Of a stretch of 64,000 bases of DNA, positions 53,617 to 62,839 are shown piece after piece. Numbering within the stretch: position 1 is the first letter of the stretch; the number at the start of each line of letters is the position of its first letter. The translations under genes and the position numbers were made by a program. Source of the stretch: Rhizobiales bacterium GAS188 (GTDB lineage: Bacteria; Pseudomonadota; Alphaproteobacteria; Rhizobiales; Beijerinckiaceae); assembly GCA_900104855.1 (NCBI GenBank), contig FNSS01000001.1, positions 3,968,001 through 4,032,000 of the forward strand, read 5' to 3'. The notes below the pieces were generated by a model. The model did no database searches, was not told where the DNA came from, and saw only the letters and a program-made list of their open reading frames with translations.

Positions 53617-54581
53617 GAGAACAGTCCGTGAGGCATTTCGTCCGAGCGGCTGCGGGCGGCCGGTGACGGCATCTTGCTTCCGCTCCGCTTGGTCATTGCT
53701 ACGATCAGCAATCCCGCGAGCGCGATACTTCCGCCGATGGCCTCCCGCGGCGGGATGCTCTCATTGAGCAGGCAGGTCCCAAGCAGCGCGGTCCAGATCG
53801 GCGTGAGGTAGCCGTTCATCGAGCCGAGCGTCGGGCCGGCCGTCCGCAGGATGTTCATGAACAACAGGATCGGCAGCGCGGTCGCGAAGATGCCGAGGGC
53901 CGCAAGGGCGCCGAAATGGCTCGGGATCACGGTCAACGCGGCGCCTCCATCCAAAACCAGCACCAGGATGAGGGCCGGCAACCCGGAGAAAGCCTGCTGG
54001 CCGAGCGCGAGCCTTGCGGGATCTGCCTTCGGGATGCTGCGCACATAGAGGCTTCCGAGCGCATAGCTCACGGCCGTGACGACCATGGCCAGGATGCCCG
54101 CGAGGCTCTCTTGGCCACCCGAAACAGCATCGGCACCGATCAGCACACCGATGCCGCCGAAAGCCGTGAGAACTCCGATGGCACGCGGGCGCGACAATCT
54201 CTCTTCGGCGAAGAGAAGATGCGCCAGAACGGCCACGATCAACGGGGCGCAAGCCTGGATCATCGACGACAACGCGGCCGAAATCTCGCTCAACGCATAG
54301 GCCGTGAGGGTGTTCGGGATCCATCCTTGCAGGGCGCCGAGAACCACCCAGTCGCGCCATTCCCGGCCGCGCGGCAGGATGGATCGGCCACGCGCCCCGA
54401 GCCAGGCTGCGATCAGCAGCGCTCCCATGGCGCCGCGGATCGCCGTCAGCGTCAATTGCGGAACGTCGCTGCCGATCAGCTTTATCAGCAGGAACGAGTT
54501 GGCCCAGAGGAAGGAACACACCAGCATCTGGGCGAGGACGAACATCCCGACGCTCCGGGACAGTCTGATGGTTGCGATCAT
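53595..54581 (-). CDS. EamA/DMT-family permease
   Basis: A 328-residue transporter with ten hydrophobic helices in two EamA repeats (each opening like FLWANSFLLIKLIG and GILAMVVTAVSYALGSLYVR). Family members export amino acids or other metabolites. Start at 54581 follows GGAAAG. It is divergent from a MocR-type regulator (83-base gap), which often controls a neighbouring permease, so regulation by that protein is likely. Confidence 0.9.
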   Translation of the reverse strand: MIATIRLSRSVGMFVLAQMLVCSFLWANSFLLIKLIGSDVPQLTLTAIRGAMGALLIAAWLGARGRSILPRGREWRDWVVLGALQGWIPNTLTAYALSEISAALSSMIQACAPLIVAVLAHLLFAEERLSRPRAIGVLTAFGGIGVLIGADAVSGGQESLAGILAMVVTAVSYALGSLYVRSIPKADPARLALGQQAFSGLPALILVLVLDGGAALTVIPSHFGALAALGIFATALPILLFMNILRTAGPTLGSMNGYLTPIWTALLGTCLLNESIPPREAIGGSIALAGLLIVAMTKRSGSKMPSPAARSRSDEMPHGLFSQLRPSL

Positions 54582-54664
54582 GGGCCGCTTTCCGGTTGAT
54601 TGCGATTTCTCTGGAGAAAGCACCTTATTTGGCCCAAGAAGAAGGGCCAGAATTCGGGACTTCT

Positions 54665-56158
54665 ATGGATCCAATTTTCCCGATCGAGCTCGAGCTGCCG
54701 CCGCCGGGATCAAGGCGTCGCCTGCAGGCGCTGCATGGCCAGCTGCGGGCCGCAATCCTCGGTGGCCGCTTGAAGCCCGGCCTGCGGCTGCCGGCGAGCC
54801 GCAGCCTGGCGGACGCGCTCGGCGTGGCGCGCAACACGGTGGTCGCGGCCTATGATCTCCTGCTCGCCGAGGGCTATATCGTGGCGCGGCAGGGGGCGGG
54901 GGTTTTCGTCGGGACGGTGGCCCCGCGGACGCCCCGGCTCACACGAGACATCGGCGACGACGAAAGGCTGGCTCCGCTCTGGCGACAGGCAGGGCCCATC
55001 GCCAATCCGGCGAAGGCAAGTGACTTTCGTCCAAATGATCTTCGTTACGATTTTCGTCTCGGAGTGCCGGACACCACCCGCTTTCCCTTCGATGTCTGGC
55101 AACGCTTGCTGCTACGCGCCACAAGGCGGCTGGCAAGCGCGCCGCCCGCCTATGCCGAACCGGAGGGAAGGCTCGATCTGCGGACGGCCATCGCCGGGCA
55201 TATCTCCTTCAGCCGCGGCGTCGCCTGCGGCCCGCAAGACGTGGTGGTCACCGCAGGCGCGCAGCAGGGCTTCGACATCCTGGCCCGCATCCTCGTCTCG
55301 CCCGGCCGCACCAAGGTTGCGGTCGAGGACCCCGGCTATCCGCCGCTGCGCGCTGCCTTTGCGGCTTCAGGGGCGCAGATCGTTCCGGTGCCGGTGGACG
55401 CCGAGGGGATGGTCGTCGACGAGCTGCCGGCCGATATCCGCATCATCGTCGTCACCCCGTCGCATCAATTTCCGCTCGGCGTCGCCATGTCGCCGCGCCG
55501 GCGGATGTCGCTCCTCGACTTCGCCCAGCGGCACAGGGCCGTCGTCATCGAGGACGACTATGACGGGGAGTTCAGGTTCGACGGTCGGCCGCTGGATGCG
55601 TTGCAAACGCTCGACGGCATCGGCTCCGTCTTCTACTTCGGCACCTTCTCCAAATGCATGTTTCCGGGGCTGCGCATCGGTTTCGTCGTGACGCCTCCTT
55701 GGGCCCGGGCGGCGGTCGTTGCCGCCAAGCAAGTCACCGACTGGCATAGCCCCGTGCTGGCGCAAGCGGCGCTCGCGGCCTTCATCTCCGATGGCCATCT
55801 CGCCCGCCACATCCGGGCGATGCAGAAGCTTTATGCCGGTCGACGCAAGGCGCTGATCGAGGCCCTCAACGGGCATTGCGGCGAGGCGCTGACGGCGCTG
55901 CCGAATGCAGCCGGCCTCCATATGGCGGCGTTGTGTGCCGGATCCGGTCTTCCCGACCGGGTTGAGGACGCTGCGGCCAAGGCCGGGCTTGCGGTCGAAT
56001 CGCTCGATCGCTACGCGCTCGTCAGCCGCCGCTGGCGCGGGATCGCGCTCGCCTTCGGAGCCATCCGTACGGACGACATCGATCCGGCGATCCGGCTTCT
56101 CGGGCGCGCCATTCAGCCGCGCCCGTCCCGGTCCCCGAGCTCGCGAAAGCCGGCATGA
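54665..56158 (+). CDS. MocR-family regulator (GntR winged helix fused to aminotransferase fold)
   Basis: A 497-residue protein. Residues 15-85 form the GntR domain (LHGQLRAAILGGRLKPGLRL, SRSLADALGVARNTVVAAYD, GAGVFVG); from about 125 a class I aminotransferase fold with VTAGAQQGFD, VEDPGYPPLR, DDYDGEF and the PLP-lysine motif TFSKCMFPGLRIGF. It senses PLP or amino-acid derivatives. PdxR and GabR are the known types; target likely the divergent EamA permease. Start at 54665 chosen for the family N-terminus. Confidence 0.93.
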   Translation: MDPIFPIELELPPPGSRRRLQALHGQLRAAILGGRLKPGLRLPASRSLADALGVARNTVVAAYDLLLAEGYIVARQGAGVFVGTVAPRTPRLTRDIGDDERLAPLWRQAGPIANPAKASDFRPNDLRYDFRLGVPDTTRFPFDVWQRLLLRATRRLASAPPAYAEPEGRLDLRTAIAGHISFSRGVACGPQDVVVTAGAQQGFDILARILVSPGRTKVAVEDPGYPPLRAAFAASGAQIVPVPVDAEGMVVDELPADIRIIVVTPSHQFPLGVAMSPRRRMSLLDFAQRHRAVVIEDDYDGEFRFDGRPLDALQTLDGIGSVFYFGTFSKCMFPGLRIGFVVTPPWARAAVVAAKQVTDWHSPVLAQAALAAFISDGHLARHIRAMQKLYAGRRKALIEALNGHCGEALTALPNAAGLHMAALCAGSGLPDRVEDAAAKAGLAVESLDRYALVSRRWRGIALAFGAIRTDDIDPAIRLLGRAIQPRPSRSPSSRKPA

Positions 56159-56195
56159 AGGTTGGGGCGACCTCGCGACGCTTCGCGATCAATCG

Positions 56196-56333
56196 CTATT
56201 TCTTCGCCCCCAATGGGCGGCCCGTCGTGCCTTTGGTGGCGCCCATGCTGAGCGCCGGCGCGGCGACAGCTTTGGGCTTGTCCTTCTTGGGCTTCTTCGC
56301 TTCGCGCGTGCTGCGCTTTTGACCTTTGGCCAT
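56196..56333 (-). CDS. Small conserved basic protein (45 residues)
   Basis: Begins MAKGQKRSTREAKKPKKDKP and ends TTGRPLGAKK. Short Lys/Arg-rich proteins opening MAKGQ-x-RS are common in Hyphomicrobiales; function unknown. ATG 56333 with GGGGAC upstream; longer frames from 56471 are not needed. It is tail-to-tail with the MocR gene. Confidence 0.7.
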   Translation of the reverse strand: MAKGQKRSTREAKKPKKDKPKAVAAPALSMGATKGTTGRPLGAKK

Positions 56334-56695
56334 GTTTGTCCCCTGCTCCGAATTTGTGCGGTGTTCGAGCAGCCAACCGGAAACAGCCCGACACCGTCGA
56401 ACTGTTTTCGATCCTCGATACGCGGCAATATCTACCACATTCCGGCAAAACAAACGCATGTTTTCGATCATGCGGCCTCGATGGCGTCAGGCTCCGCATG
56501 GAGAGCTTCGCTGGCGGCCGGAGATGTCTCCATTCATCGCCGGCTGGCCCGCTCGATCGCATTTCGACCGCGTATATTGCCTCCGCATGGGATCAGTGAA
56601 ACATTCGAAAGGTCCAATTGCCGCCTGAGAGATCCATCGCGCCGGGGTCGATTGTGCTCGCGCGCCGAAGCCGAGGTGCCGCCCGGAGAGGCTGA
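56334..56695. other. Divergent intergenic region
   Basis: 362 bases between the small basic protein gene and the TAXI gene. The relatively AT-rich stretch 56400-56470 is the likely site of promoters. No gene or strong repeat seen. Confidence 0.5.
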
Positions 56696-58015
56696 ATGTT
56701 TGGAGTGCGCCTTCCGCGGTCCGCAACACTCCTGATCGCAGGCGGCTTCCTGCTGATGGCGGCGGTCGTCGCCGCCGTGTATGTCTTGAGGCCACAGGCG
56801 ATCTTGCGCGTCACGACCGGCCCCACGGGCAGCGCTGCGCAGCGTGTCGTCTCGGCCTTCGTCAAGGTGTCGACGGTCGAATATCCTCGTATCCACCTCC
56901 AACTTGTCCAGGTCGAGAATTTGGCAGCCAGCGCGAAGGCGCTCGAGAACCATCAAACCGACCTCGCCATCGTGCGCAGCGATGTGGCGACGCCGACAAA
57001 CGGCCAAACCATCGCCATCCTGCGCCGCGACGTCGTCGCCTTCGTGCTGCCCTCCAACTCGCCCATCGACAAGATCGCAGGTCTCGATGCCAAGACGATC
57101 GGTATCCCGCAAGGTCCCTTGCAGGATTACAACAGCCAGGCCCTCGATACGATACTGAGCTACTACAATATCCCAGCCAGCGCGGTGAAGCGTATCTTCC
57201 TCCCGCGGGCCGAAATCGGTCAGGCCGTGCATCAAAGGCATGTGGCGGCAATCCTCGCCATTGGTCCAATGGGTCCGGGCGAGGTGGTCGACGCCGTAGC
57301 CGCAATCGCCAAGGAGACCAAAGGCGCGCCCGGGCTTCTCGCTATCGATGAGGCGGAAGCGATCGGAAGCCGCTTCCCAGGCTTTGAGTCGATCGATGTT
57401 CCCGAGGGCGCCTTCAGAGGCAGGCCGCCAACTCCCGACGACACCGTGACGACCCTCGCGGTGACCTACCGCTTCGTGGCTCCAAACACGATGCTCAATG
57501 TGGTGGCCGGCCTCATCGGCCGATCCATCTTCAGGATGAAGGCCAAGCTGATGGCCGAAACGCCTCTCGCCAGCCAGATCGAGGCTCCGGATCCGGACGA
57601 CAAGAGCCCGGTGCTGCCGGTTCATCCCGGCGTTGCGGCTTATCTCAGCAGCGGCGAGCAAAGCTTCTTCGATGATTTCCAGGAATATTTCTATCTCGGC
57701 GGCATGACCCTCGGCGTGCTGGGCTCGGCCATTGCCCTGGTCGCCGGACGCGTGAGCCGCCGGAAATCCGACGACGAGTTGAAGCAGGTCAATCGACTGA
57801 TCGAAATCGCCGATCAGACCTCCGGCGCAGAGCCTTCGACACTCGACACATTGGAACAGGAGTTCAACGGCATCGTGGCGTGGATTCTCACCCGCCAAGC
57901 GAGCGGCGACGTCGATTCCAACACCTTCTCCATTGCGGTCGCCCACACGCGCCACTCCATCGACAGGCAGCGGGAGCTTCTTTCGGATAAATCGGCTCGC
58001 GCGGCCACCGCCTAG
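56696..58015 (+). CDS. TAXI-family solute-binding protein anchored by two membrane helices
   Basis: A 439-residue protein. An uncleaved N-terminal helix (about 10-31) leads to a periplasmic TAXI (TRAP-associated extracytoplasmic) domain: RVTTGPTGSAAQRVVSAF, HQTDLAIVRSDVA, KTIGIPQGPLQDYN. A second helix near 330-351 (GGMTLGVLGSAIALVAG) is followed by about 88 charged, helical residues that should be cytoplasmic. Ordinary TAXI binding proteins end after the domain, so this has receptor-like topology. No TRAP permease is adjacent; the next gene encodes another membrane protein. Confidence 0.82.
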   Translation: MFGVRLPRSATLLIAGGFLLMAAVVAAVYVLRPQAILRVTTGPTGSAAQRVVSAFVKVSTVEYPRIHLQLVQVENLAASAKALENHQTDLAIVRSDVATPTNGQTIAILRRDVVAFVLPSNSPIDKIAGLDAKTIGIPQGPLQDYNSQALDTILSYYNIPASAVKRIFLPRAEIGQAVHQRHVAAILAIGPMGPGEVVDAVAAIAKETKGAPGLLAIDEAEAIGSRFPGFESIDVPEGAFRGRPPTPDDTVTTLAVTYRFVAPNTMLNVVAGLIGRSIFRMKAKLMAETPLASQIEAPDPDDKSPVLPVHPGVAAYLSSGEQSFFDDFQEYFYLGGMTLGVLGSAIALVAGRVSRRKSDDELKQVNRLIEIADQTSGAEPSTLDTLEQEFNGIVAWILTRQASGDVDSNTFSIAVAHTRHSIDRQRELLSDKSARAATA

Positions 58016-58077
58016 CGCGGGCCCGATCGGGGAGGATGGCAGGGGCGGCAAGTTAGGCGAGATCCAGGGGTCTTACG

Positions 58078-58743
58078 ATGGCGAGATCGCGCGTGATCGC
58101 GTTTGCGATCGAGGAGTTCAAGGACATCATCCCGCCGACGCTGTTCTTCGCGATCGGCTTCAATATTATTGTCGTGACGACGCAGCTCGTTCTCGATGAT
58201 TACCTTGTTCAGATCGGCAGCTTCCTGATCGCAACCACCGGCGCGCTGGTGGTGGGAAAGGCGGTGTTGCTGGCAAATGCGATGCCGTTCTTGCGCCGCT
58301 TCGATCGGGCGCCTCTGATTCAACCGATCCTGTTCAAGACTTTGATCTACTTCGCGGTCGTTTTCGTCGTGCGGGTTCTCGAGAAAATCATCGAATATGG
58401 GTTCAGCGGAGGAACATTGTCGGCGATTCCGCAGTACGTGACGGAACATTTTTCCTGGCACCGCTTTGCCGCCATCCAGATCTGGATCTTTGTCCTGTTC
58501 CTGATTTATGTCACGGCGACGGAGCTGAACACCCTGTTCGGCGATGGCGAACTCGCCAAGGTCTTCTTCACCAGGCGTTCATCGGAATTGCGGCTGACGC
58601 GGCGGCAACGGATACGCACGCTCGTCAATCTCAGCCGCCTCGCGGACGCACATAGCCTCGACGAGCTTGCAGACCAAGACTCGGCTGCTCATCGGGAGCT
58701 GGTCAGCCTCATCGGCAGACTGGCAATTCCGAAAGCATCATGA
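58078..58743 (+). CDS. Conserved hypothetical membrane protein
   Basis: A 221-residue protein with about four hydrophobic segments: TLFFAIGFNIIVVTTQLVL, FLIATTGALVVGKAVLLANAM, LIYFAVVFVVRVLEKIIEY and IQIWIFVLFLIYVTATEL. The C-terminal 60 residues are charged and likely cytoplasmic (RRSSELRLTRRQRIRTLVNL). No family recalled with confidence. It follows the TAXI protein gene by 62 bases and may act with it. Confidence 0.8.
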   Translation: MARSRVIAFAIEEFKDIIPPTLFFAIGFNIIVVTTQLVLDDYLVQIGSFLIATTGALVVGKAVLLANAMPFLRRFDRAPLIQPILFKTLIYFAVVFVVRVLEKIIEYGFSGGTLSAIPQYVTEHFSWHRFAAIQIWIFVLFLIYVTATELNTLFGDGELAKVFFTRRSSELRLTRRQRIRTLVNLSRLADAHSLDELADQDSAAHRELVSLIGRLAIPKAS

Positions 58744-58803
58744 TCGCCTCGATGCCCGGGTGCCTGGCCGCTGCTGCGCAAAGCCATCTTGGGGCGGCAG
58801 GCT

Positions 58804-59271
58804 CTACGGGCCGGCTCGCGCCCCATGGTCGCCAGCGAGCCACCGGTCGATCCGCGTCCGCCAGTCTTCGATCATTCGCGCAAATGCACTCTCCGTCAGC
58901 TCCGCGAGAAAGGATCGACCGCTTGGGCTCAGCGCCGTGAAGCTGTAGGCGACCGACGCTTCGGTGCGGCGGTCGGGAGCTTCGGCGCAGATAACCTCGA
59001 CCAAGGCGAAACGAGAGGCCGGAGTGACGCGCGCATAACGAACCCGATGGGCTGAAGAGTTCCAGTCGATGCAGGCCCAGAGCGTGACGTCGTCTCCATG
59101 GCCGGTTCGGAAGACCATGCCTTCGCGGGTTTCCCCACCCGTCGGATAAAGGAATTCGGGATTCCAATCGTCCATCCATGTCGTCTCGCCCGCCGGCGTG
59201 AACAGCGGGAAGACCTGATCGATGGGCCCGGAGAGGATGATGCTGTGGCGGCGCTCAAGATGATCCGTCAT
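58804..59271 (-). CDS. SRPBCC-family protein
   Basis: A 155-residue START-fold protein: ILSGPIDQVFPLFTPAGETTW, EFLYPTGGETREGMVF, VTLWACIDWNS and the C-terminal ARMIEDWRTRIDRWLAG. Ligand unknown. ATG 59271 with AGGAGAG upstream lies inside the end of a ribbon-helix-helix gene (17-base overlap), so expression is coupled to that regulator. Confidence 0.85.
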   Translation of the reverse strand: MTDHLERRHSIILSGPIDQVFPLFTPAGETTWMDDWNPEFLYPTGGETREGMVFRTGHGDDVTLWACIDWNSSAHRVRYARVTPASRFALVEVICAEAPDRRTEASVAYSFTALSPSGRSFLAELTESAFARMIEDWRTRIDRWLAGDHGARAGP

Positions 59272-59521
59272 CCACACTCTCCTCGGCTTCATTCAGGCGA
59301 TGACTGTCGTCGGCCCCGAGCTCGAGGCCATAGATGCGCTTCAGCTCGGCGATCGTCGCAAGCGTCGGTTGCGAGAAGGGCGGGCGGCCCTCGAAGGCGT
59401 GCAGCACCATTCCCTCGAGGAGATCGCCCAAGCTCATGTCGCGATACTCGGCAAGCGCCTTGAGCACCTTCACCAAGCGCTTCTCGAGGCGGACGCCTGT
59501 CTGCACACGTTCGATATCCAT
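59255..59521 (-). CDS. Small ribbon-helix-helix-like protein, probable autoregulator
   Basis: An 88-residue protein that opens with a strand and two helices, VQTGVRLEKRLVKVLKALA then MSLGDLLEGMVLHAFEG, the pattern of ribbon-helix-helix DNA-binding dimers. The acidic C-terminus (NEAEESVDDGSS) is encoded where the next gene begins. A perfect 18-bp palindrome lies 11 bases before the start codon, a natural operator. It heads a two-gene operon with an SRPBCC protein. Confidence 0.75.
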   Translation of the reverse strand: MDIERVQTGVRLEKRLVKVLKALAEYRDMSLGDLLEGMVLHAFEGRPPFSQPTLATIAELKRIYGLELGADDSHRLNEAEESVDDGSS

Positions 59522-59531
59522 GTGTGCATCT

Positions 59532-59549
59532 TACCAAGGTACCTTGGTA
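59532..59549. promoter_or_regulatory. Perfect 18-bp palindrome, probable operator
   Basis: TACCAAGGTACCTTGGTA reads identically on both strands. It sits 10 bases upstream of the ribbon-helix-helix start codon on the other strand, overlapping where the ribosome site and promoter would be. Confidence 0.8.
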
Positions 59550-59860
59550 CGCGCAATAGAGGGCGGGGCGAGGGGCCGGACGCTGTGGAGGGCTGGCGAC
59601 AAGGTCGAGGCGAGGGCGGTCACTCGCGGCCATTTCGACGCGTCGGGGCCTATCCCTGACGGCAAGCGCCATTCGAGCAAATGTATTCGAGCAGGATCGG
59701 CCATGATTCGCGAAAATGCGCGAACGAAAATGCTTGCGGGGCCAAGTATTGCGCGCCAATCTACAGGCTCGCTGCCCCATGCCGGCAGGATGCATAGGCC
59801 CCTTGGCGGGACGTGCCGGGCCGGCAGTCAGGGAGCGATGCATTTCATCAGGGGGGCGAA
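59550..59860. other. Divergent intergenic region before the DUF1906 gene
   Basis: About 310 bases. A GGGGGGCGAA ribosome site precedes the next start. No further gene supported; open frames here are shadows. Confidence 0.5.
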
Positions 59861-62023
59861 ATGGCCAGTTCAAAGATCATCTACGGCGTCGATCGCAGTG
59901 CCTTTCCGGGGCCCGATGCCATGGCGTGGCTGCAAAAGAAGAACGCCAAGATCCGCTTTGCCTGTTTCTATCTGGCGCCCGCGCCGGGCCACGCCGATCC
60001 CAGCTGGATGGGGCAACGTTCGGACCTTGCCCAGAAGGGCTGGGGGTTCCTGCCGACCTATGTGGGGCTGCAAGCCCATGTGAAGCAGAACGGCGCCAAT
60101 ATCCCTAACCCCAATCTCAGCGCGGCGCGCGGCACGGCAGATGGTACGGACGCTTGCCACCTGATAACGAACGCCGGTTTTGCGGTTGGCTCGGTCGTTT
60201 ATCTCGATCTCGAGGAGGGCGATGTGCCGAGCGGCGCCTACCAGGCCTATATTCTCGCCTGGATGGCGGCCGTGAAGGCGCACTCCTTCGTCCCCGCCAT
60301 CTACTGCCCGGGTGGAGCCGCGCCTTGGGCGCGTCGTTACGCGCGCATCGTCTGGCTCGCGGCGCCCGAGAACCTTGACGGCCAGGGGCATGCGATCTCG
60401 GCCGTTCTCGACCCTCAGCACTTGCCGGCATCTTCGGCGGCCGGCGGCCCGATCGCGGCGCAGTTCCTGTGGGAAATCGAGTTCTCCGGCCTGACGCAGC
60501 CGGCCGATGGCGGGCACGGTCCGCGCTTCGATCTGAATACTGGTCTCGCCGTCGACCCATCAGACTATGCCTGCGTCGACGACGCGCTGAACGATCTCGC
60601 CGCGCCCGGCGCAGCCCCGATGGTCGATTGGTCGGCGGTCGCGGCCAGCAACGCCCTCGACGAGTTCAAGGCATTCTCGCAACTCGATGTCGGGCCTGCG
60701 CCGGCGGGGGCGCCTGCCGCGGCACCGTCGAGTCCGACCTCGGACCCTCATTGCGGACCGGCGACCGCTGCCGCAGATCGACTGATGCCGCGCGACAAGG
60801 TCGCCTTGGATCTTGCGGAAGCGCGGTTGGCCGAAGCCTTTCTGGTGAAAGCCGTGGACCCCGGATTGACCGAGGCGGATTTCGCCGAAGCATCCGCCAC
60901 GACTGTGGCGGCTGCGCCCGGGGCGATCAAGTTCGCGGCGGTTCACTGGCCGAAGAAGGACATGGACGCGCCCGACTATCATCATCTGGCTTCGAGCCGC
61001 GTCCTACCCCTGCCCGCCGACGGCGTAGCCGTGGCGGCCGAGTTCGATCTCACGGTGGCGGATATCGAGCTCGTCCTTGCGGCCAACCGCATGGATCCCG
61101 TCGGCTTCGACGACACGGTCGCGCTCGCCATCCGCGGCGCGCGCCTGGGACGGCTCGCCGATCCGCGGCCGCCCCTCGACATCGAGGACGTCGCGGCCAC
61201 GCCCCTGACTGAGACGCGTCCGGATCATCGGGATTTCAAATGCCTGATCGGCTTCTATCGCCGGGTCGGCAATGCCGCGGCGCGCAGTTTCAGCCTGTTC
61301 ACCGCCTCGACCGTTCTCAATCCGAAATATGTGGAGGACTGGTTCTTGTACGCCAATGGCAGGCAACCCTCGGGCGAAGGGAACGTGTTGCCGACGGGCT
61401 GCTATGTCTATCGTGTCGGCGCTCACAATTCGCCGCATGCCGGGCCGGTCAAGCCGGCCCTTCGTCTCACCGACAGCTCTAATCTCCACCTCGACGGCTC
61501 GGTCACGGTCATCCGCACCAAGAACGACGAATGCTACGGGGTCGATGATGTGTGGTGCAAGACGATCCCGGCCGACAATGTGCATTGCTCGTTCCAGACG
61601 GTTTCCGTGGCCGGGTGGGGAGCGCCTTTCTCTTCGGCGGGCTGCATGACGATCAGGGGGCAGATGACGCCGACGGACCAGTGGGCCAAGGCCCAGGCGA
61701 TCATGAACCGGCTCGGCCAGGACAAACGCTGCGACCTCGCCCTTGTCACGGGTCGCGACCTCGCCATTGCGGCGCAACTGCGCGTCAAGGGACTTGCCGG
61801 CGATCCGGCCTCGGTCCAGAGCGAGCTCGGCCGCTTGCGCCCAGGTTCCCAGGGCGACGAAGTCACCCGTCTGCAAAAGAAGCTCGGCCTCGATGAGACC
61901 GGATATTTCGGCGGCGTCCTGAAGAAGACGCTCGTCGACGAGCAGGCGAAGCGCGGACTGCCGATCGACGGAATCTATTCGCCGGCGCTCGACCAGTCCT
62001 TTGGGTGGAACGTCTTCGCATAG
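59861..62023 (+). CDS. DUF1906 (glycoside hydrolase-like) multidomain protein with C-terminal peptidoglycan-binding domain
   Basis: A 720-residue protein. Residues 1-230 match the Rv2525c-like DUF1906 barrel (IIYGVDRSAFPGPDAM, CFYLAPAPGHADPSWMG, VVYLDLEEGDVPSGAYQAYI, RFDLNTGLAVDPSDY). A linker (PAPAGAPAAAPSSPT) and an acidic domain follow, then at about 450-630 a domain with DDVWCKTIPADNVHCSF and FSSAGCMTIRGQM, a His/Cys pattern like the S-x-G-C site of L,D-transpeptidases. The end (LRPGSQGDEVTRLQKKLGL, DGIYSPAL) is a PG_binding_1 repeat. No signal peptide is visible, so export, if any, would use a special system. Start at 59861 is the first with a ribosome site. Confidence 0.75.
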   Translation: MASSKIIYGVDRSAFPGPDAMAWLQKKNAKIRFACFYLAPAPGHADPSWMGQRSDLAQKGWGFLPTYVGLQAHVKQNGANIPNPNLSAARGTADGTDACHLITNAGFAVGSVVYLDLEEGDVPSGAYQAYILAWMAAVKAHSFVPAIYCPGGAAPWARRYARIVWLAAPENLDGQGHAISAVLDPQHLPASSAAGGPIAAQFLWEIEFSGLTQPADGGHGPRFDLNTGLAVDPSDYACVDDALNDLAAPGAAPMVDWSAVAASNALDEFKAFSQLDVGPAPAGAPAAAPSSPTSDPHCGPATAAADRLMPRDKVALDLAEARLAEAFLVKAVDPGLTEADFAEASATTVAAAPGAIKFAAVHWPKKDMDAPDYHHLASSRVLPLPADGVAVAAEFDLTVADIELVLAANRMDPVGFDDTVALAIRGARLGRLADPRPPLDIEDVAATPLTETRPDHRDFKCLIGFYRRVGNAAARSFSLFTASTVLNPKYVEDWFLYANGRQPSGEGNVLPTGCYVYRVGAHNSPHAGPVKPALRLTDSSNLHLDGSVTVIRTKNDECYGVDDVWCKTIPADNVHCSFQTVSVAGWGAPFSSAGCMTIRGQMTPTDQWAKAQAIMNRLGQDKRCDLALVTGRDLAIAAQLRVKGLAGDPASVQSELGRLRPGSQGDEVTRLQKKLGLDETGYFGGVLKKTLVDEQAKRGLPIDGIYSPALDQSFGWNVFA

Positions 62024-62271
62024 AGGCCCCCGTTCCGGCGCGCCGGGCGGCAGGGCACTCGCACCCGGCCGTCTAGGGGCGCCGGTGCGCGCTGTTTCTG
62101 CCATGCCGAAACCTTATTTGCCGGCCAATGACAGGCCGGCTCGCGGCAGCCCGTCATCATAGCGTCACCATAGGGACCGACAGGCACACTCTCGCCTCGA
62201 ATTGGGCATGGTGCGAGTCGATGATGTGATAGGCAGGGGCGATGTGACGGGATCCAGCGCTCGAGCGGCAC

Positions 62272-62823
62272 ATGAAACTGAGTAAGCTTCTTTATTTCGG
62301 CGATTTCGTCGCGGCTCCGGTCGCGATCCTGATCCTCGCGGCATTGGCGCTCGCCGGGCGCAACTCCGAAGCCGCCTTATGGTGGGTCCTTGCACTCGTG
62401 GTGGGCCTCTTCGCCTGGACCTTCATCGAATATGCGGTGCATCGCTGGGTCTATCATCACATCCCGTTCTTCGAGACCTATCACGATGCCCATCACGAGG
62501 ATCCCGACGGGCTCGTCGGTGCCCCCTCCTTCGTCGCCATCGCGGTGATCCTGATCCTGTTCTTCCTGCCCGTCCTGCCGGCCGGCCTGCTCGTTGCCAG
62601 CGGCTTCGCCTGCGGTGTCTTGCTCGGCTACATCGCCTATATGACGGTGCACCATCTCTCGCATCATCTGCGGCCGAAGCCCGGCAGCCTTCTCTACGGG
62701 GCGCGCAACCGGCATATGGCGCATCACTTCCACCGCGTGCCCGGCAATTACGGGATCATCACGCCCTTCTGGGACCATGTGTTCTCGACCTATGTCGGTC
62801 GCCGCCGCAAGGCGAGCGCCTAG
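62272..62823 (+). CDS. Fatty-acid hydroxylase / sterol desaturase superfamily protein
   Basis: A 183-residue membrane enzyme with four helices and the histidine clusters of di-iron hydroxylases: HRWVYHH, TYHDAHHE, HHLSHHL and HMAHHFHR. It probably hydroxylates a lipid (carotenoid, fatty acid or hopanoid chain). The C-terminal cluster NYGIITPFWDHVFSTYVG is standard. It stands alone, with a 248-base gap before it in which no gene is seen. Confidence 0.9.
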   Translation: MKLSKLLYFGDFVAAPVAILILAALALAGRNSEAALWWVLALVVGLFAWTFIEYAVHRWVYHHIPFFETYHDAHHEDPDGLVGAPSFVAIAVILILFFLPVLPAGLLVASGFACGVLLGYIAYMTVHHLSHHLRPKPGSLLYGARNRHMAHHFHRVPGNYGIITPFWDHVFSTYVGRRRKASA

Positions 62824-62839
62824 AGCGGGAGTCGCGCGG

